From the NCBI RefSeq assembly GCF_007859715.1, contig NZ_SJPG01000001.1:1-64000 (forward strand): a stretch of 64,000 bases of DNA, given 5' to 3'. Each line of letters starts with the position of its first letter. The stretch's first letter is position 1. This document shows, one piece after another, positions 1 through 7,018 of this stretch. Under the pieces are notes generated by a model. It searched no databases, was not told where the DNA came from, and was given only the letters and a program-made list of their open reading frames with translations. Both the position numbers and the translations under genes were made by a program. Origin of the DNA: Rubinisphaera italica. GTDB taxonomy: Bacteria > Planctomycetota > Planctomycetia > Planctomycetales > Planctomycetaceae.

Positions 1-36
1 TTTTGAAGCAATATTCCTGGATCCGTTGCGAGACAT
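1..36 (-). CDS. 5' end of an unidentified gene, cut by the left edge
   Basis: On the minus strand an ATG at 36 is preceded by a consensus AGGAGG eight bases upstream, and the frame stays open for 12 codons to the window edge (MSRNGSRNIASK). The strong ribosome-binding site is the only real support. The peptide is too short to identify. It starts just beyond the decayed transposase, transcribed away from it. Confidence 0.45.
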   Translation of the reverse strand, partial: MSRNGSRNIASK

Positions 37-174
37 CGTTTCGTCCTCCTGACGATAGTTGAGCAATGATGACACTCGGCACCCGAATGTCTGACTCATC
101 CCACTATCTCGAAGAGTCCAAAAAAAAGGGGGGCGCATTTCACATGCCCCAGGGCCAGCGGGGGACAAAGTGGT

Positions 175-690
175 TTGTCCTGTGCGGACTTTGAGCAAGA
201 AGTGTTCGTTCCAGCCGCAACCGCTGCGTTTCATAACGGGGCTGGTTTTCGCGAATGTTGCTTCAGCAGCGATAGCGTGAACCGATGCAGCCAGGCTAAG
301 ATCTCGGTCAAACGTCGCTCTCGAATGCAATATTCGTCTTCGCGATACGTGAAATCCAAGCTCCAGTGTAGGCGATTTCGATGCTCCAATGACTTCGCAC
401 CGCATTAACGAACTGCTTGACGACTGTTAGTAAGCTGCTGAAGAAGTACCGCGTTTCGGTGATCCGATTGCCGTTTCGGGTGCAGATGAGTGTCGCGAGC
501 CGATCGCGTCCTTGAGGTCGATCAGCTGCAAAATCTCGATAATCGCAGTGATTGCGTTCGTTTTTTCGTCCGTGGCTCCTTGGGCCAATTTGATCCCGTC
601 AATCCATGTGGATTTCAGTGTGCACCGTGGAACATCAGACACTCACCAAGTGCAGGGGGACCAAGCCATTCTCGTGGTCAGGGCAGCGAC
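175..690 (-). pseudogene. Remnant of an ISAs1-family transposase
   Basis: Pieces of an ISAs1-type DDE transposase can be read on the minus strand, but in different frames. At about 635-660 there is LHLVSV, the family's usual LHLVSAW. At about 500-600 comes KLAQGATDEKTNAITAI followed by LQLIDLKDAI, matching the family DEKSNEITAIPxLLxLLDLKG block. At about 180-410 comes VRSHWSIE, then, after a frame change, YREDEYCIRERRLTEIL and GWNEHFLLKV, matching the family's C-terminal region. The central catalytic part with the DAMGCQ block is missing. The copy is therefore frameshifted and internally deleted, and cannot be active. Identification rests on motif order, not on a search. Confidence 0.7.
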
Positions 691-758
691 GCAACCGATG
701 ATCAGGAGCTTCTATTCAACCCGCTCTCTATGAATTCACGTGATCGTTCGCAGAAGAG

Positions 759-1922
759 TTAGCGAAATTCGCTCATGTCTTGGTACTCGCCATTTGCCAA
801 TCTTTTATACTGTCGCTGTAACTTTTTAACGCGACCACCGACCATTCCCGTAATGTCGGAAATCAGTCCACGGGACTTTCCTTGGTCACCACGTGGACGT
901 TCCCTGCCAGGGTAACGATTGGCAATAATCTCAGACCAGTGATGAACCTTAAACATGCTTGCGTATGCTTGCCATTTACGTTGATCATTAAACCTGTGTT
1001 CGGCGGAATTCCGAACATGGCATTCGTAGTCAGCTGAAGCCATTTTATCCTTAACCAGAACAGGTGTATGAAACGGAGTCTTCGGTTCCGCTGGTTTGGA
1101 CATCATTTCAGGATCCGTAAAATCAAAGTAGTCCCAATGCGGCCCCGAAGGTTCAGGAAGTTCCCAGCTCAGCATGCCTTCCAACTGCCACGTTTCGCAG
1201 AATTGATCGAAGGCTATTCTGAAATTATCTATTTGCAACGGTTCAATATGTTCATAATGGAATTCAGAGTTGAGTCGTGGAATTTTTGTTGTTTTCTTGA
1301 GCGGGAATACATGATCGCTCCCTTCTGGTAACTTCTTCCATTGATCACGAATGCCATCTCTGTCAGCTAAGAAGGAGGGATGACTGATGAGCCAACCCGC
1401 GGCACCAAGTAAACGATCAAGAATTTCTTGATGCTTACCTGTTACTCGGCGAATTTGCCTTGAGCAAACAGAACCTAGCTGTTCCGTCCAATCACTTTCA
1501 GCCCTGGACCTCAATTTCAATAATTCGTTGTTCAAACCATCAGAGAGTGGAGCAAATTTGATGGCGTTAAATTGACTGACCCCCAGTGTTCGATGAAACT
1601 GACACAGAGTGCTGAACTCTGCTTCGATTCTCTGCTCTGCAGGACTCAAACTGTAGTACTCGTTTAATAGGAGATAATGGTTCCAGTCCAGGTAGTAAAT
1701 CACTTCATTTTCTGCCAGTCGATCGCGAAACCATTGCTCATTTTCATCCACTAGCTGATGGAATCGTCGATCATCGACGATGGATCCGACTCGAAAACTG
1801 GAATTGCCTCGGTTTTGATTTTGTTCAGAAATCCGCTGGAAATCTGCAAGTACAGGCTGGCTCATTTTCCAATCGGCATCCTCTGCCGCTTCCGCATGTA
1901 AGTTCGTGGTCGTGTTTTGCAT
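759..1922 (-). CDS. Hypothetical protein, about 387 aa
   Basis: I do not recognise this protein. It has no signal peptide or membrane segment and is rich in Trp, Arg and acidic residues, so it is probably cytosolic. Its C-terminal part (about 320-380) is basic and resembles a nucleic-acid-binding tail: a WSEIIANRYPGRERP stretch is followed by GGRVKKLQRQYKRL. The ATG at 1922 is preferred over a GTG at 1931, because the GGAGG sits 11 bases before the ATG but only 2 before the GTG. It lies inside the accessory island between the ISAs1 remnant and the ubiquitin-like module, on the same strand as the module but separated from it by about 700 bases. It could be cargo of the same island. Confidence 0.7.
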   Translation of the reverse strand: MQNTTTNLHAEAAEDADWKMSQPVLADFQRISEQNQNRGNSSFRVGSIVDDRRFHQLVDENEQWFRDRLAENEVIYYLDWNHYLLLNEYYSLSPAEQRIEAEFSTLCQFHRTLGVSQFNAIKFAPLSDGLNNELLKLRSRAESDWTEQLGSVCSRQIRRVTGKHQEILDRLLGAAGWLISHPSFLADRDGIRDQWKKLPEGSDHVFPLKKTTKIPRLNSEFHYEHIEPLQIDNFRIAFDQFCETWQLEGMLSWELPEPSGPHWDYFDFTDPEMMSKPAEPKTPFHTPVLVKDKMASADYECHVRNSAEHRFNDQRKWQAYASMFKVHHWSEIIANRYPGRERPRGDQGKSRGLISDITGMVGGRVKKLQRQYKRLANGEYQDMSEFR

Positions 1923-1931
1923 CCTGCTCAC

Positions 1932-2567
1932 AGCCTCCGTGTCTCGTATCTAAGAATTTCTACTGTCATTTTCCAAAATTGTGGTTGCACTGTTCAATAC
2001 TGATTTTTCGATTTTGTCCCTTTCTGTGTGGAATTTTGCTGAATCCAGTCCCAGGCGATCAATTGACCGATCAACTGGGAGATGTTTTGACGGATTTCGT
2101 CAGAATTTGGTGGGGGCGTTTTCGATTTCGGTGAACCTTTATCGGGTCTGGGCATCCGGTACCTTTCTAGAGGAAATGGACGAACGTGCGAAGACTGTCA
2201 GCTAAGCCTTCAGCGTGAAAGCAGTTTTGAGCGGTTGTGTCACCGACGATGAGAAACAGCAATTGTCGGTCGTTGAATGAGTCCGTGAGAGTTAAGACAT
2301 CTCTCTCATATAATGATGACACATTTTTCGCGATTATTTAGCGCTGCGAGCAAAGCGTACCGGAGTTTCGAAACTTTGCATTGAAACTGCAAATTGACCG
2401 GAGTTGGCGGGAGCCAGCGAGGCTCAGAGAATCAGTAAAAACTCAAAAATGCCTGTTTTTAAGCACGAAACTGTAATTTACGGGTTACCAGTTAAGCGAT
2501 TGCTGGTATCCTCCAGCAATCGCTAATTCTCTTGCTAGTAAATTAGCTGATTTGTTCTGATGGCTAA
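1932..2567. other. Gap with no convincing gene; holds a repeat copy and hairpins
   Basis: No reading frame with a credible start was found here. The stretch contains one copy of a repeat that also occurs at 6655 and 7192 (ATGATGACACATTTTTCGCG here, at about 2312-2345). It also contains a strong palindrome, AGCGATTGCTGG paired with CCAGCAATCGCT, at about 2496-2526. The inverted repeat may be a terminator-like or transposon-end structure. Confidence 0.5.
2312..2345 (+). repeat. Copy 1 of a roughly 40-bp direct repeat around the Ubl module
   Basis: The sequence TGATGACACATTTTTCGCG followed by ATTATTTAGCG matches two copies at 6663-6693 and 7201-7230, which read TGATGACACGTTTTTGCC then AATTGTTTAGCG. 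All three lie in the same orientation. This copy lies downstream of the E1-like gene, and the other two lie upstream of the module. Confidence 0.6.
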
Positions 2568-2610
2568 ATAAAAAAATTCAGACCACACCGGTCAGGGTGT
2601 GGCCTGAAAA
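2568..2610 (-). terminator. Intrinsic terminator after the E1-like gene
   Basis: On the minus strand CAGGCCACACC pairs with GGTGTGGTCTG around a six-base loop, followed by AATTTTTTT. It ends the E2-JAB-E1 transcription unit. Confidence 0.85.
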
Positions 2611-2623
2611 CTTAACCTCAATC

Positions 2624-3292
2624 TTATCCCTCCTGTGAGATGGCAATCATCAATTCATTCGCCAGCAGATTCAGACAAAGGTCGGCATCGTTTGGCATGC
2701 CGCGTAACCAGCGACTGAACTGATGCAACATCAGCCCCCCAGCGATGTTGGCGGTGTAAATGGTGCTCCGGGCGGTGCATTGTCCAGTCTGGGCCTCGGA
2801 TTGCCGGAACAGAGTGGTGCTGTAGTGCTGCCGGGAATTGGGATCCGTGGCTGTCAGGATCCGCATCGATTCTCCCAGCATGCGGCCGTCGCCCCAGAAA
2901 TCGCAGCGGTCCTGGAGGGATCGCCAGATTGATTCCCGGGTACTGATCCGGTCGACGCAGCAGAAGACGACCGTCCCGACCTCCATGCGGGAGCGGTAGC
3001 GGTCGGCGATCGTCGTCACGGCGATCGTGGGATCGAGTTCCTGGATGCGTCGTGCCGTGGCCTCGACTTTAAGCTGGCCCAGATCCTGATGGTCGTAACC
3101 CTGTGTCGTGATGTTCGTCGGCTCGACCTGATCAAAATCGATCAATTGCAATCGCGGAACTCCCAGAGCGGCCAGTTGCAGGGCGACCTGACGTCCGATC
3201 GCTCCGACTCCAATCACGGTTGCCTGCAACTCTTGGATCCGCTCTCGGGGCACGAGGTCGGCTTGTTGGGTAAAACGGTTTTCAATATTCAT
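2624..3292 (-). CDS. ThiF/E1-like ubiquitin-activating enzyme homolog (PRTRC ThiF type)
   Basis: The protein has 222 residues, a compact single adenylation domain without the extra domains of eukaryotic E1s. The nucleotide-binding glycine loop GVGAIGRQ is at 28-35, [12 protein letters not shown] at 50-61 supplies the acidic residue at the end of beta 2, and [13 protein letters not shown] around Cys172 matches the cysteine-containing block of PRTRC-type ThiF proteins. Family knowledge predicts that it adenylates the C-terminal glycine of a Ubl and passes it on as a thioester. Its ATG overlaps the stop of the JAMM gene as ATGA, so translational coupling is likely. It is the last gene of the unit. 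The substrate is inferred to be the Ubl at 5056-5343. It could alternatively serve sulfur transfer, but the E2-like neighbour argues for conjugation. Confidence 0.88.
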   Translation of the reverse strand: MNIENRFTQQADLVPRERIQELQATVIGVGAIGRQVALQLAALGVPRLQLIDFDQVEPTNITTQGYDHQDLGQLKVEATARRIQELDPTIAVTTIADRYRSRMEVGTVVFCCVDRISTRESIWRSLQDRCDFWGDGRMLGESMRILTATDPNSRQHYSTTLFRQSEAQTGQCTARSTIYTANIAGGLMLHQFSRWLRGMPNDADLCLNLLANELMIAISQEG

Positions 3293-3960
3293 GCATTGAA
3301 CTCCAAATAAGAGTGAGGTTTGTCAAACAGGTCGCCATACTCCCAGAGCTCGTCCGGTTCCATGAGGTCCGTCCAGTTCTGGGATTGGTCGACCACGTTC
3401 TCGTCGTACTCGTCCTGCCAGGCGGCATAGTCGGTTCCGGCAAACGGTTGCTGGTAGTCGATCGAGGTTTTGATCCGCAGGCGGGAATCCTGCATGCGGT
3501 TCCAGCGGAGTTCGGTGTAACGTTTGCCTTCTTTGGCCAGAATGAACATCACCGCCCAGTCGCACTCGCCAAAACTGGTCTCCATCGTGTCCAGGTCCGT
3601 GGGGCTTGGTTCCGGAGAGTCTCCCGGGTGGGTATGGATCCAGATGCGAGCAAACTGCTCGGGCTTCAGGCCCCTATCAATTTGGTGATCGAAGTAATCG
3701 GCAATCGCGTCCTCGGCAAAGCTGACGGTTACCGCTGTGCAGATTTGCGGCAGCAGCACCAGTTCTTCGACATACAGCAGATCGTCTGCAGAGGAGATGC
3801 CGAATCCCCCCACTTCAGTCGGGCCGGCATCGCGCAGGTAAATCAACTTGGCCCACGCCGTCGGGCTGAACTTCAAGGCCGGTCGATGAAAGCGTTTACG
3901 TCGAGGCCGTCTCTGCAGGCGTCGTGGGAGGGGAGATTTGTTGGTCGTGCGTCGTTTCAT
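3289..3960 (-). CDS. JAMM/JAB (Mov34/MPN) metalloprotease, Ubl deconjugase/processing enzyme
   Basis: The protein has 223 residues from the preferred ATG at 3960, which has GAGG nine bases upstream; an ATG at 4035 has no such site and lies deep in the E2 gene. The complete zinc motif is present: a Glu in EVGGFG at about 49, then HTHPG (His109, His111), seven residues, Ser119, two residues, Asp122. This is the exact HxHx(7)SxxD spacing of active JAMM peptidases. The first 25 residues are strongly basic. In ubiquitin-like operons this enzyme trims the Ubl precursor or removes Ubl from targets; here the Ubl has residues beyond its glycines that could be trimmed. It overlaps the E2 gene by 65 bases and the E1 gene by 4. 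Confidence 0.88.
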   Translation of the reverse strand: MKRRTTNKSPLPRRLQRRPRRKRFHRPALKFSPTAWAKLIYLRDAGPTEVGGFGISSADDLLYVEELVLLPQICTAVTVSFAEDAIADYFDHQIDRGLKPEQFARIWIHTHPGDSPEPSPTDLDTMETSFGECDWAVMFILAKEGKRYTELRWNRMQDSRLRIKTSIDYQQPFAGTDYAAWQDEYDENVVDQSQNWTDLMEPDELWEYGDLFDKPHSYLEFNA

Positions 3961-4939
3961 AATGGTTGTCCTCTTCTTCTTCGAGTTCAGTGTCAGTTTC
4001 AGAAAGGGTTTCGTAACAGGCTTCGCAATAGCCATCAGTCAGGCAGTTGCTGCAGAAGTCGTGGTTGCATTCGCTGCACGTATTGAGGCAATCGCGGCAA
4101 TGGGGTGTTGAGCACTCCTCGCAGGATTGCAGACAAGAACCGCAGAGCGAGTCGTGGCAATTCCGACAGCAATCACAGCACTGATGGCAGTAGGGATCTT
4201 CACAACCACTGCAGAGGGTGAGGTCGTCATCGCTGCAGCTGGTTCCGCAATCCAGACAGGGGGTGCCGTACCACTCTTTGAGGGTGACGTAAGCCGAGTC
4301 GTCGTTGTAGGTGTTGAGCGTGTTAGCGACGATCAGAAAGAAATCGCAGAAGCGTCCCTGAGCCAGTGCCGCTTCGATGCCCGACTTCGCTTCGCCTTCG
4401 CAAAGAATTCCATCAGAAATGTGCGGATGCACGAAGTCGGAATTGGCATTCGAGGGAGCCGGATCGAGAGCGTGGATATCGTAGCTCGGGTTTGGACCTT
4501 CCGAGGTCCAGTTGTAAACGATCTCGAAGCGGCCAAGAGTGATTTCTTCGAGAGTAATCTCGTCCGTCACCACACGGAGGATGCCTTGACGCAGGTCGAT
4601 ACTGACTTCGTTGAATTCATTCGGTAACGCGATCAACTCTTCATAGATCAGACGCAGGTCGACTGGAGTGGATCGGGATTTGATGGACTGCTCCAGATCG
4701 CGTGTCCGTTGTCGCAGATCGGTAGCGAGACGTTCCATAGTGAAGATCAGTCTCGTATTTATGATCCGTTCCGCCATTGACCACTCGTGGTCTTGAGCCA
4801 ACTGCTTCTGCCGCAGCAATCGCTGGAGCCGATTCCAGTCCTTCTCAGGGAGATCGATCTCCTGATTCGATGGATCGACCAGCATTGCCTCTCGCATGGA
4901 GATCGCGGCTCGCAACGCAAGTCGCTGAAAGTCATTCAT
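3896..4939 (-). CDS. E2 (UBC-like) domain fused to a cysteine-rich, RING-like zinc array
   Basis: The protein has 347 residues. The N-terminal part (1-135) is helical. Residues 136-225 look like a UBC fold: a beta stretch FEIVYNW, then HPH (171-173) followed by GILCEGEA with Cys180, which matches the HPN...C active-site layout of E2 enzymes, then a helix and TYN..SAYV.LKEW. Residues 228-309 contain 23 Cys. C-x2-C-x4-C-x2-C recurs with exact 15-residue spacing at 243, 258, 273 and 288, with half units at 228 and 305. The tail is acidic. The likely role is to accept the Ubl from the E1 on Cys180 and transfer it, with the zinc array acting as a built-in E3-like or target-binding part. The E2 call is by motif order, and the E3-like role is inference. 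The start at 4939 has AAAGG upstream. Confidence 0.8.
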   Translation of the reverse strand: MNDFQRLALRAAISMREAMLVDPSNQEIDLPEKDWNRLQRLLRQKQLAQDHEWSMAERIINTRLIFTMERLATDLRQRTRDLEQSIKSRSTPVDLRLIYEELIALPNEFNEVSIDLRQGILRVVTDEITLEEITLGRFEIVYNWTSEGPNPSYDIHALDPAPSNANSDFVHPHISDGILCEGEAKSGIEAALAQGRFCDFFLIVANTLNTYNDDSAYVTLKEWYGTPCLDCGTSCSDDDLTLCSGCEDPYCHQCCDCCRNCHDSLCGSCLQSCEECSTPHCRDCLNTCSECNHDFCSNCLTDGYCEACYETLSETDTELEEEEDNHYETTHDQQISPPTTPAETAST

Positions 4940-4970
4940 AGGGAGCCTTTCTCAAAAAGTGTTTGTGGAA

Positions 4971-5016
4971 GAAAAAGGGCCGGGCAACCAGATTCAATAA
5001 CCTGACCGCCCGGCCC
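4971..5016 (-). terminator. Strong intrinsic terminator between ubl and the E2 gene
   Basis: On the minus strand GGGCCGGGC pairs with GCCCGGCCC around a 22-base loop and is followed by TTTTTCTTCC. It stands 32 bases before the E2 start codon, so E2-JAB-E1 expression needs either read-through or its own promoter. Confidence 0.8.
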
Positions 5017-5055
5017 ACAAAAGCTCAGGGAGAACTCAATCTCCCCTGTCATTCA

Positions 5056-5343
5056 TCAACGCCCTGCAGGAGCAAACTGAACTCTCTCAGTCTCCCGACG
5101 CCCATGCGACTGCCCAGAGGCACCTCGTGCCCCCTCGATTTTGGTGGGGGTGAGGGAGACGCGGTCGCCTTCCTGGAGGATGTAGTCCGAGCTGACCGGT
5201 TGGCGATTGACGCGGATGAGATAGTCGGCAGCGATGCCGTGTTTGAGACGTTGGTCAACGAACTGGGAGATGGTGGTCTCGGGTTCGATGGAGATGTAGT
5301 CGGCGAAACCGCCGCCGTCGTTATTGATATAAAGAATCTTCAA
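5056..5343 (-). CDS. Ubiquitin-like beta-grasp modifier (ThiS/MoaD/PRTRC-C type)
   Basis: The protein has 95 residues. Residues 1-72 show the beta-grasp pattern of small prokaryotic Ubls: MKILYINND strand, a helix with ISQFVDQRL, then DYLIRVNRQPV, DYILQEGDRVSLTPTKIEGA. The GDRVxLTPxKIxGA ending is typical of the Ubl partners of ThiF/E1-JAB operons. Here the frame runs 23 residues past Gly71-Ala72 (RGASGQSHG and on), so the active glycine is internal unless the tail is trimmed. That tail is encoded by one copy of a dispersed hairpin element. The start codon is TTG at 5343, chosen because AAGGAG lies six bases upstream and no ATG fits. It lies upstream of the E2-JAB-E1 genes on the same strand. 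Confidence 0.82.
   Translation of the reverse strand: MKILYINNDGGGFADYISIEPETTISQFVDQRLKHGIAADYLIRVNRQPVSSDYILQEGDRVSLTPTKIEGARGASGQSHGRRETERVQFAPAGR
5066..5113 (-). repeat. Hairpin element, copy A (inside the ubl 3' end)
   Basis: In minus sense: GCAG, bulge TCGCAT, GGGC, then a stem GAGACTGA/TCAGTTT, then GCTC, CTGC. The outer arms GCAG/CTGC and GGGC/GCTC pair (one G-U). It encodes residues 78-93 of the Ubl tail. Copies B (5415), C (18469), E (6026, opposite strand) and the partial D (7098) share the layout. Confidence 0.6.
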
Positions 5344-5363
5344 AATGGGCTCCTTGTGTTGAG

Positions 5364-5399
5364 TGAAAAAAGAGTAATGACTCAGAGATTATTGAGTCA
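5364..5399 (-). terminator. Weak terminator-like hairpin in the ubl leader
   Basis: TGACTCA pairs with TGAGTCA around eight bases and is followed, six bases later, by TTTTTT. It lies between hairpin element B and the ubl ribosome-binding site, the arrangement expected for an attenuator, although the T run is offset. Confidence 0.5.
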
Positions 5400-5414
5400 G
5401 ACATGTTGCGTATT

Positions 5415-5461
5415 GCAGGAGCAGAACTGATGTTTCAGTCTCTTGGTGCTCATGCGACTGC
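5415..5461 (-). repeat. Hairpin element, copy B (ubl 5' leader)
   Basis: In minus sense: GCAG, TCGCAT, GAGC, ACCA, an imperfect stem around GACTGA/TCAGTT, GCTC, CTGC. It is preceded at 5467-5479 by a small CCATTTGCAATGG hairpin and the linker TTTCT, a combination also seen at copy C. It lies 72 bases before the ubl start. Confidence 0.6.
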
Positions 5462-5479
5462 AGAAACCATTGCAAATGG

Positions 5480-5656
5480 CTAGCGTCGGGGGCGACGTCT
5501 GTTGAGACGAATGTCGCCGCCCTGGATGTTGCCGATCATCAGCACGGCAAAGGTGATCCCGAATACGACATACGACTCGAAAATCCCTCCGATAATGCCG
5601 GCGATTGTCAGCGAGCCATTCAGGTAGGCTGCATTTAGCTTGTGCCGAGCGGACAT
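5480..5656 (-). CDS. Small membrane protein, 58 aa
   Basis: The protein has 58 residues, with a short polar start (MSARHKLNAAYL), a hydrophobic stretch at about 14-45 broken by glycines (two short membrane segments or one long one), and a basic end GGDIRLNRRRPRR. The start at 5656 is fixed by AAGGAGG five bases upstream; a longer frame to 5707 lacks such a site. It overlaps the 3' end of the preceding gene by 22 bases, so the two are probably coupled. I know of no function. Its place directly before the ubiquitin-like genes suggests an accessory membrane role, but that is only inference. Confidence 0.75.
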   Translation of the reverse strand: MSARHKLNAAYLNGSLTIAGIIGGIFESYVVFGITFAVLMIGNIQGGDIRLNRRRPRR

Positions 5657-5949
5657 GAGCCTCCTTGTGGGGTTTGAGAAATGAGGAATTCCGGAGACAT
5701 CCAGCAATCCTCGGGGAGTGGATGTCGCAACCGATGGACACCAACGCTGTGCTGACGATCGAGTTCATCCCAGTCGAGGATCGGAATGTCGTCATCGATG
5801 ACATCGGGGTAGAGCGGGATGAATCCCCGCGAATGGATCGTATGCACTGATTCGCCTGTCGCACGAGCAACCGCCCGATCAAGATCGCGTTGTCGCAGCG
5901 GACAGGAGATGTCAGAACATTGATCGTGAGAATTGTTTCGAGAAGTCAT
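5635..5949 (-). CDS. Conserved small protein of the Ubl island, 104 aa
   Basis: The protein has 104 residues and starts at 5949 with AAGGA upstream. A helical segment RDLDRAVARATGESVHTIHSR at about 20-40 looks like a small HTH or swivel motif, followed by an acidic IDDDIPILDWDELDR segment. It has no membrane segment. This type of short protein accompanies the small membrane protein next to it, whose reading frame overlaps it by 22 bases. A strong terminator separates it from the gene upstream. The function is unknown. Confidence 0.72.
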   Translation of the reverse strand: MTSRNNSHDQCSDISCPLRQRDLDRAVARATGESVHTIHSRGFIPLYPDVIDDDIPILDWDELDRQHSVGVHRLRHPLPEDCWMSPEFLISQTPQGGSCPLGTS

Positions 5950-5972
5950 AAGGATTCCTTGTTTGTAAAAGT

Positions 5973-6001
5973 ACGTAAAAAAACTCCCGCAAAACGGGAG
6001 T
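5973..6001 (-). terminator. Intrinsic terminator after the 6127-6435 gene
   Basis: On the minus strand ACTCCCG pairs with CGGGAGT around five bases and is followed by TTTTTTT. It separates the first small gene from the rest of the module. Confidence 0.85.
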
Positions 6002-6025
6002 CAGGGAGCAGACGGCTCCACCGGG

Positions 6026-6073
6026 GCAGTCGCAGGGTGGTCAAAAATTGACCGACGGATTGTGGGCTCCTGC
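6026..6073 (+). repeat. Hairpin element, copy E (opposite orientation)
   Basis: On the plus strand GCAGTCGCAG, an internal palindrome GGTCAAAAATTGACC, and GCTCCTGC at the end. It keeps the outer arms and most of the TCGCAT bulge of copies A-C but has a different inner stem. Confidence 0.45.
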
Positions 6074-6126
6074 AGGCCGCCGAAAGGTGGCCGTTCGCGA
6101 GAAGCAATAGATGGCGGTGAGCGGCC

Positions 6127-6435
6127 TCAATAATCGTCCGGCATCAATACGGTCGTGAGCGTGTAATCCGCTTCCGTGATGATCCAGAATTTTTTCTGAT
6201 CTTCAGAGTGATACACCGAGAAGAGACGGCCACCCGATTCCAGTGCCTGGTCGTTAGCCTGCCAATCTTCCGAGTAGCAGTCCCCCCAGTCGCCATTCAG
6301 ATGACGTTTGAGAGCTCGGAGAACTTCGGAGGGAGGCAACTGAGAAAGAGCATTGGGGGTGATGACGATCTGGCCGGAAGGGAAGCGTAAGTGGCCAGAC
6401 GAAGAGGAAGCAGATGAGTCGTTGAACGCGATCAT
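6127..6435 (-). CDS. Plasmid/ICE-type conserved small protein, 102 aa
   Basis: The protein has 102 residues; the start at 6435 has AGAAAGG upstream. The core reads GQIVITPNALSQL, then LKRHLNGDWGD, ANDQALESGGRLFSVY and WIITEADYTLTTVLMPDDY. This GDWGD...ANDxAL...GRLxSxY...WIITEAD...TTxLLPxDY layout is a recurrent small protein of plasmids and integrative elements with no established function. Its presence supports a mobile origin for the ubiquitin-like module. It is terminated by a strong hairpin before the next gene, so it is probably its own transcription unit. Confidence 0.78.
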   Translation of the reverse strand: MIAFNDSSASSSSGHLRFPSGQIVITPNALSQLPPSEVLRALKRHLNGDWGDCYSEDWQANDQALESGGRLFSVYHSEDQKKFWIITEADYTLTTVLMPDDY

Positions 6436-6654
6436 AAAACCTTTCTGTTCAATAGATGGGGGGGTGATGTGGTCGATGCATTCAGGACGAAGGAAAGCAT
6501 CTGAGACAATGAAAGCAGGATTGTCCGTATGGAGAAGCCAAACAGCAGATTCGGCAAGCAGCGGTGGTGAATCGGTTTACTGAGATCGGAAAATCAGTTT
6601 ATGAATTCCAACTGACCGCGAGAAATGACTGCGACTGAAGAGTAATATTCCTCC

Positions 6655-6695
6655 ATCATTCTATGATGACACGTTTTTGCCAATTGTTTAGCGGA
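6655..6695 (+). repeat. Copy 2 of the roughly 40-bp direct repeat
   Basis: It contains CTATGATGACACGTTTTTGC followed by CAATTGTTTAGCGGATG. About 30 consecutive bases are shared with copy 3 at 7198-7230. On the minus strand both can be read as AKQLAKTCHH followed by a Met-Glu stretch, so they may be the ends of decayed reading frames. Confidence 0.65.
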
Positions 6696-7018
6696 TGCCT
6701 CAAACCTGTCGAACGGAGCCGATCCGGTCAGGATCGTATTCGACCGATTCCTATTCGAAGCCGCCGTTCTCGGGCAGTTGCTACTGAGCGATGGCCTCGC
6801 GGACCTGCCGAGCAGAGCGGTTGGTTCGCAGGGTTTACCAGGCGGTTTAAGCATGTCCTTGTCAAACTTAGAGATGGCACCGAAAAAAGACAATTTCTTG
6901 TGAATTCACAACACTGGTAATTGCTTAGCATCAACTGGTACCACTCGCGCAGCTCGTAAAGTCAGCCGCTGAAAAGTAATTCATGCCGTTCCTCTCTCAT
7001 AAATTGAATGAATAAACA

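Noticed and set aside
3089..3310. Short plus-strand frames over the E1-like gene
   Set aside because: Antisense shadows.
3313..4086. Plus-strand open frame of 257 codons opposite the JAMM and E2 genes
   Set aside because: Shadow of the real minus-strand genes, with no family features.
4039..4230. Repetitive cysteine-coding DNA as a possible simple-sequence artefact
   Set aside because: The 15-residue Cys periodicity is in frame with the E2-like domain and the codons vary, so it is a real protein repeat.
6594..6893. Minus-strand frame of 99 codons starting with TTG
   Set aside because: No usable ribosome-binding site, contains a repeat copy, and has no recognisable content.
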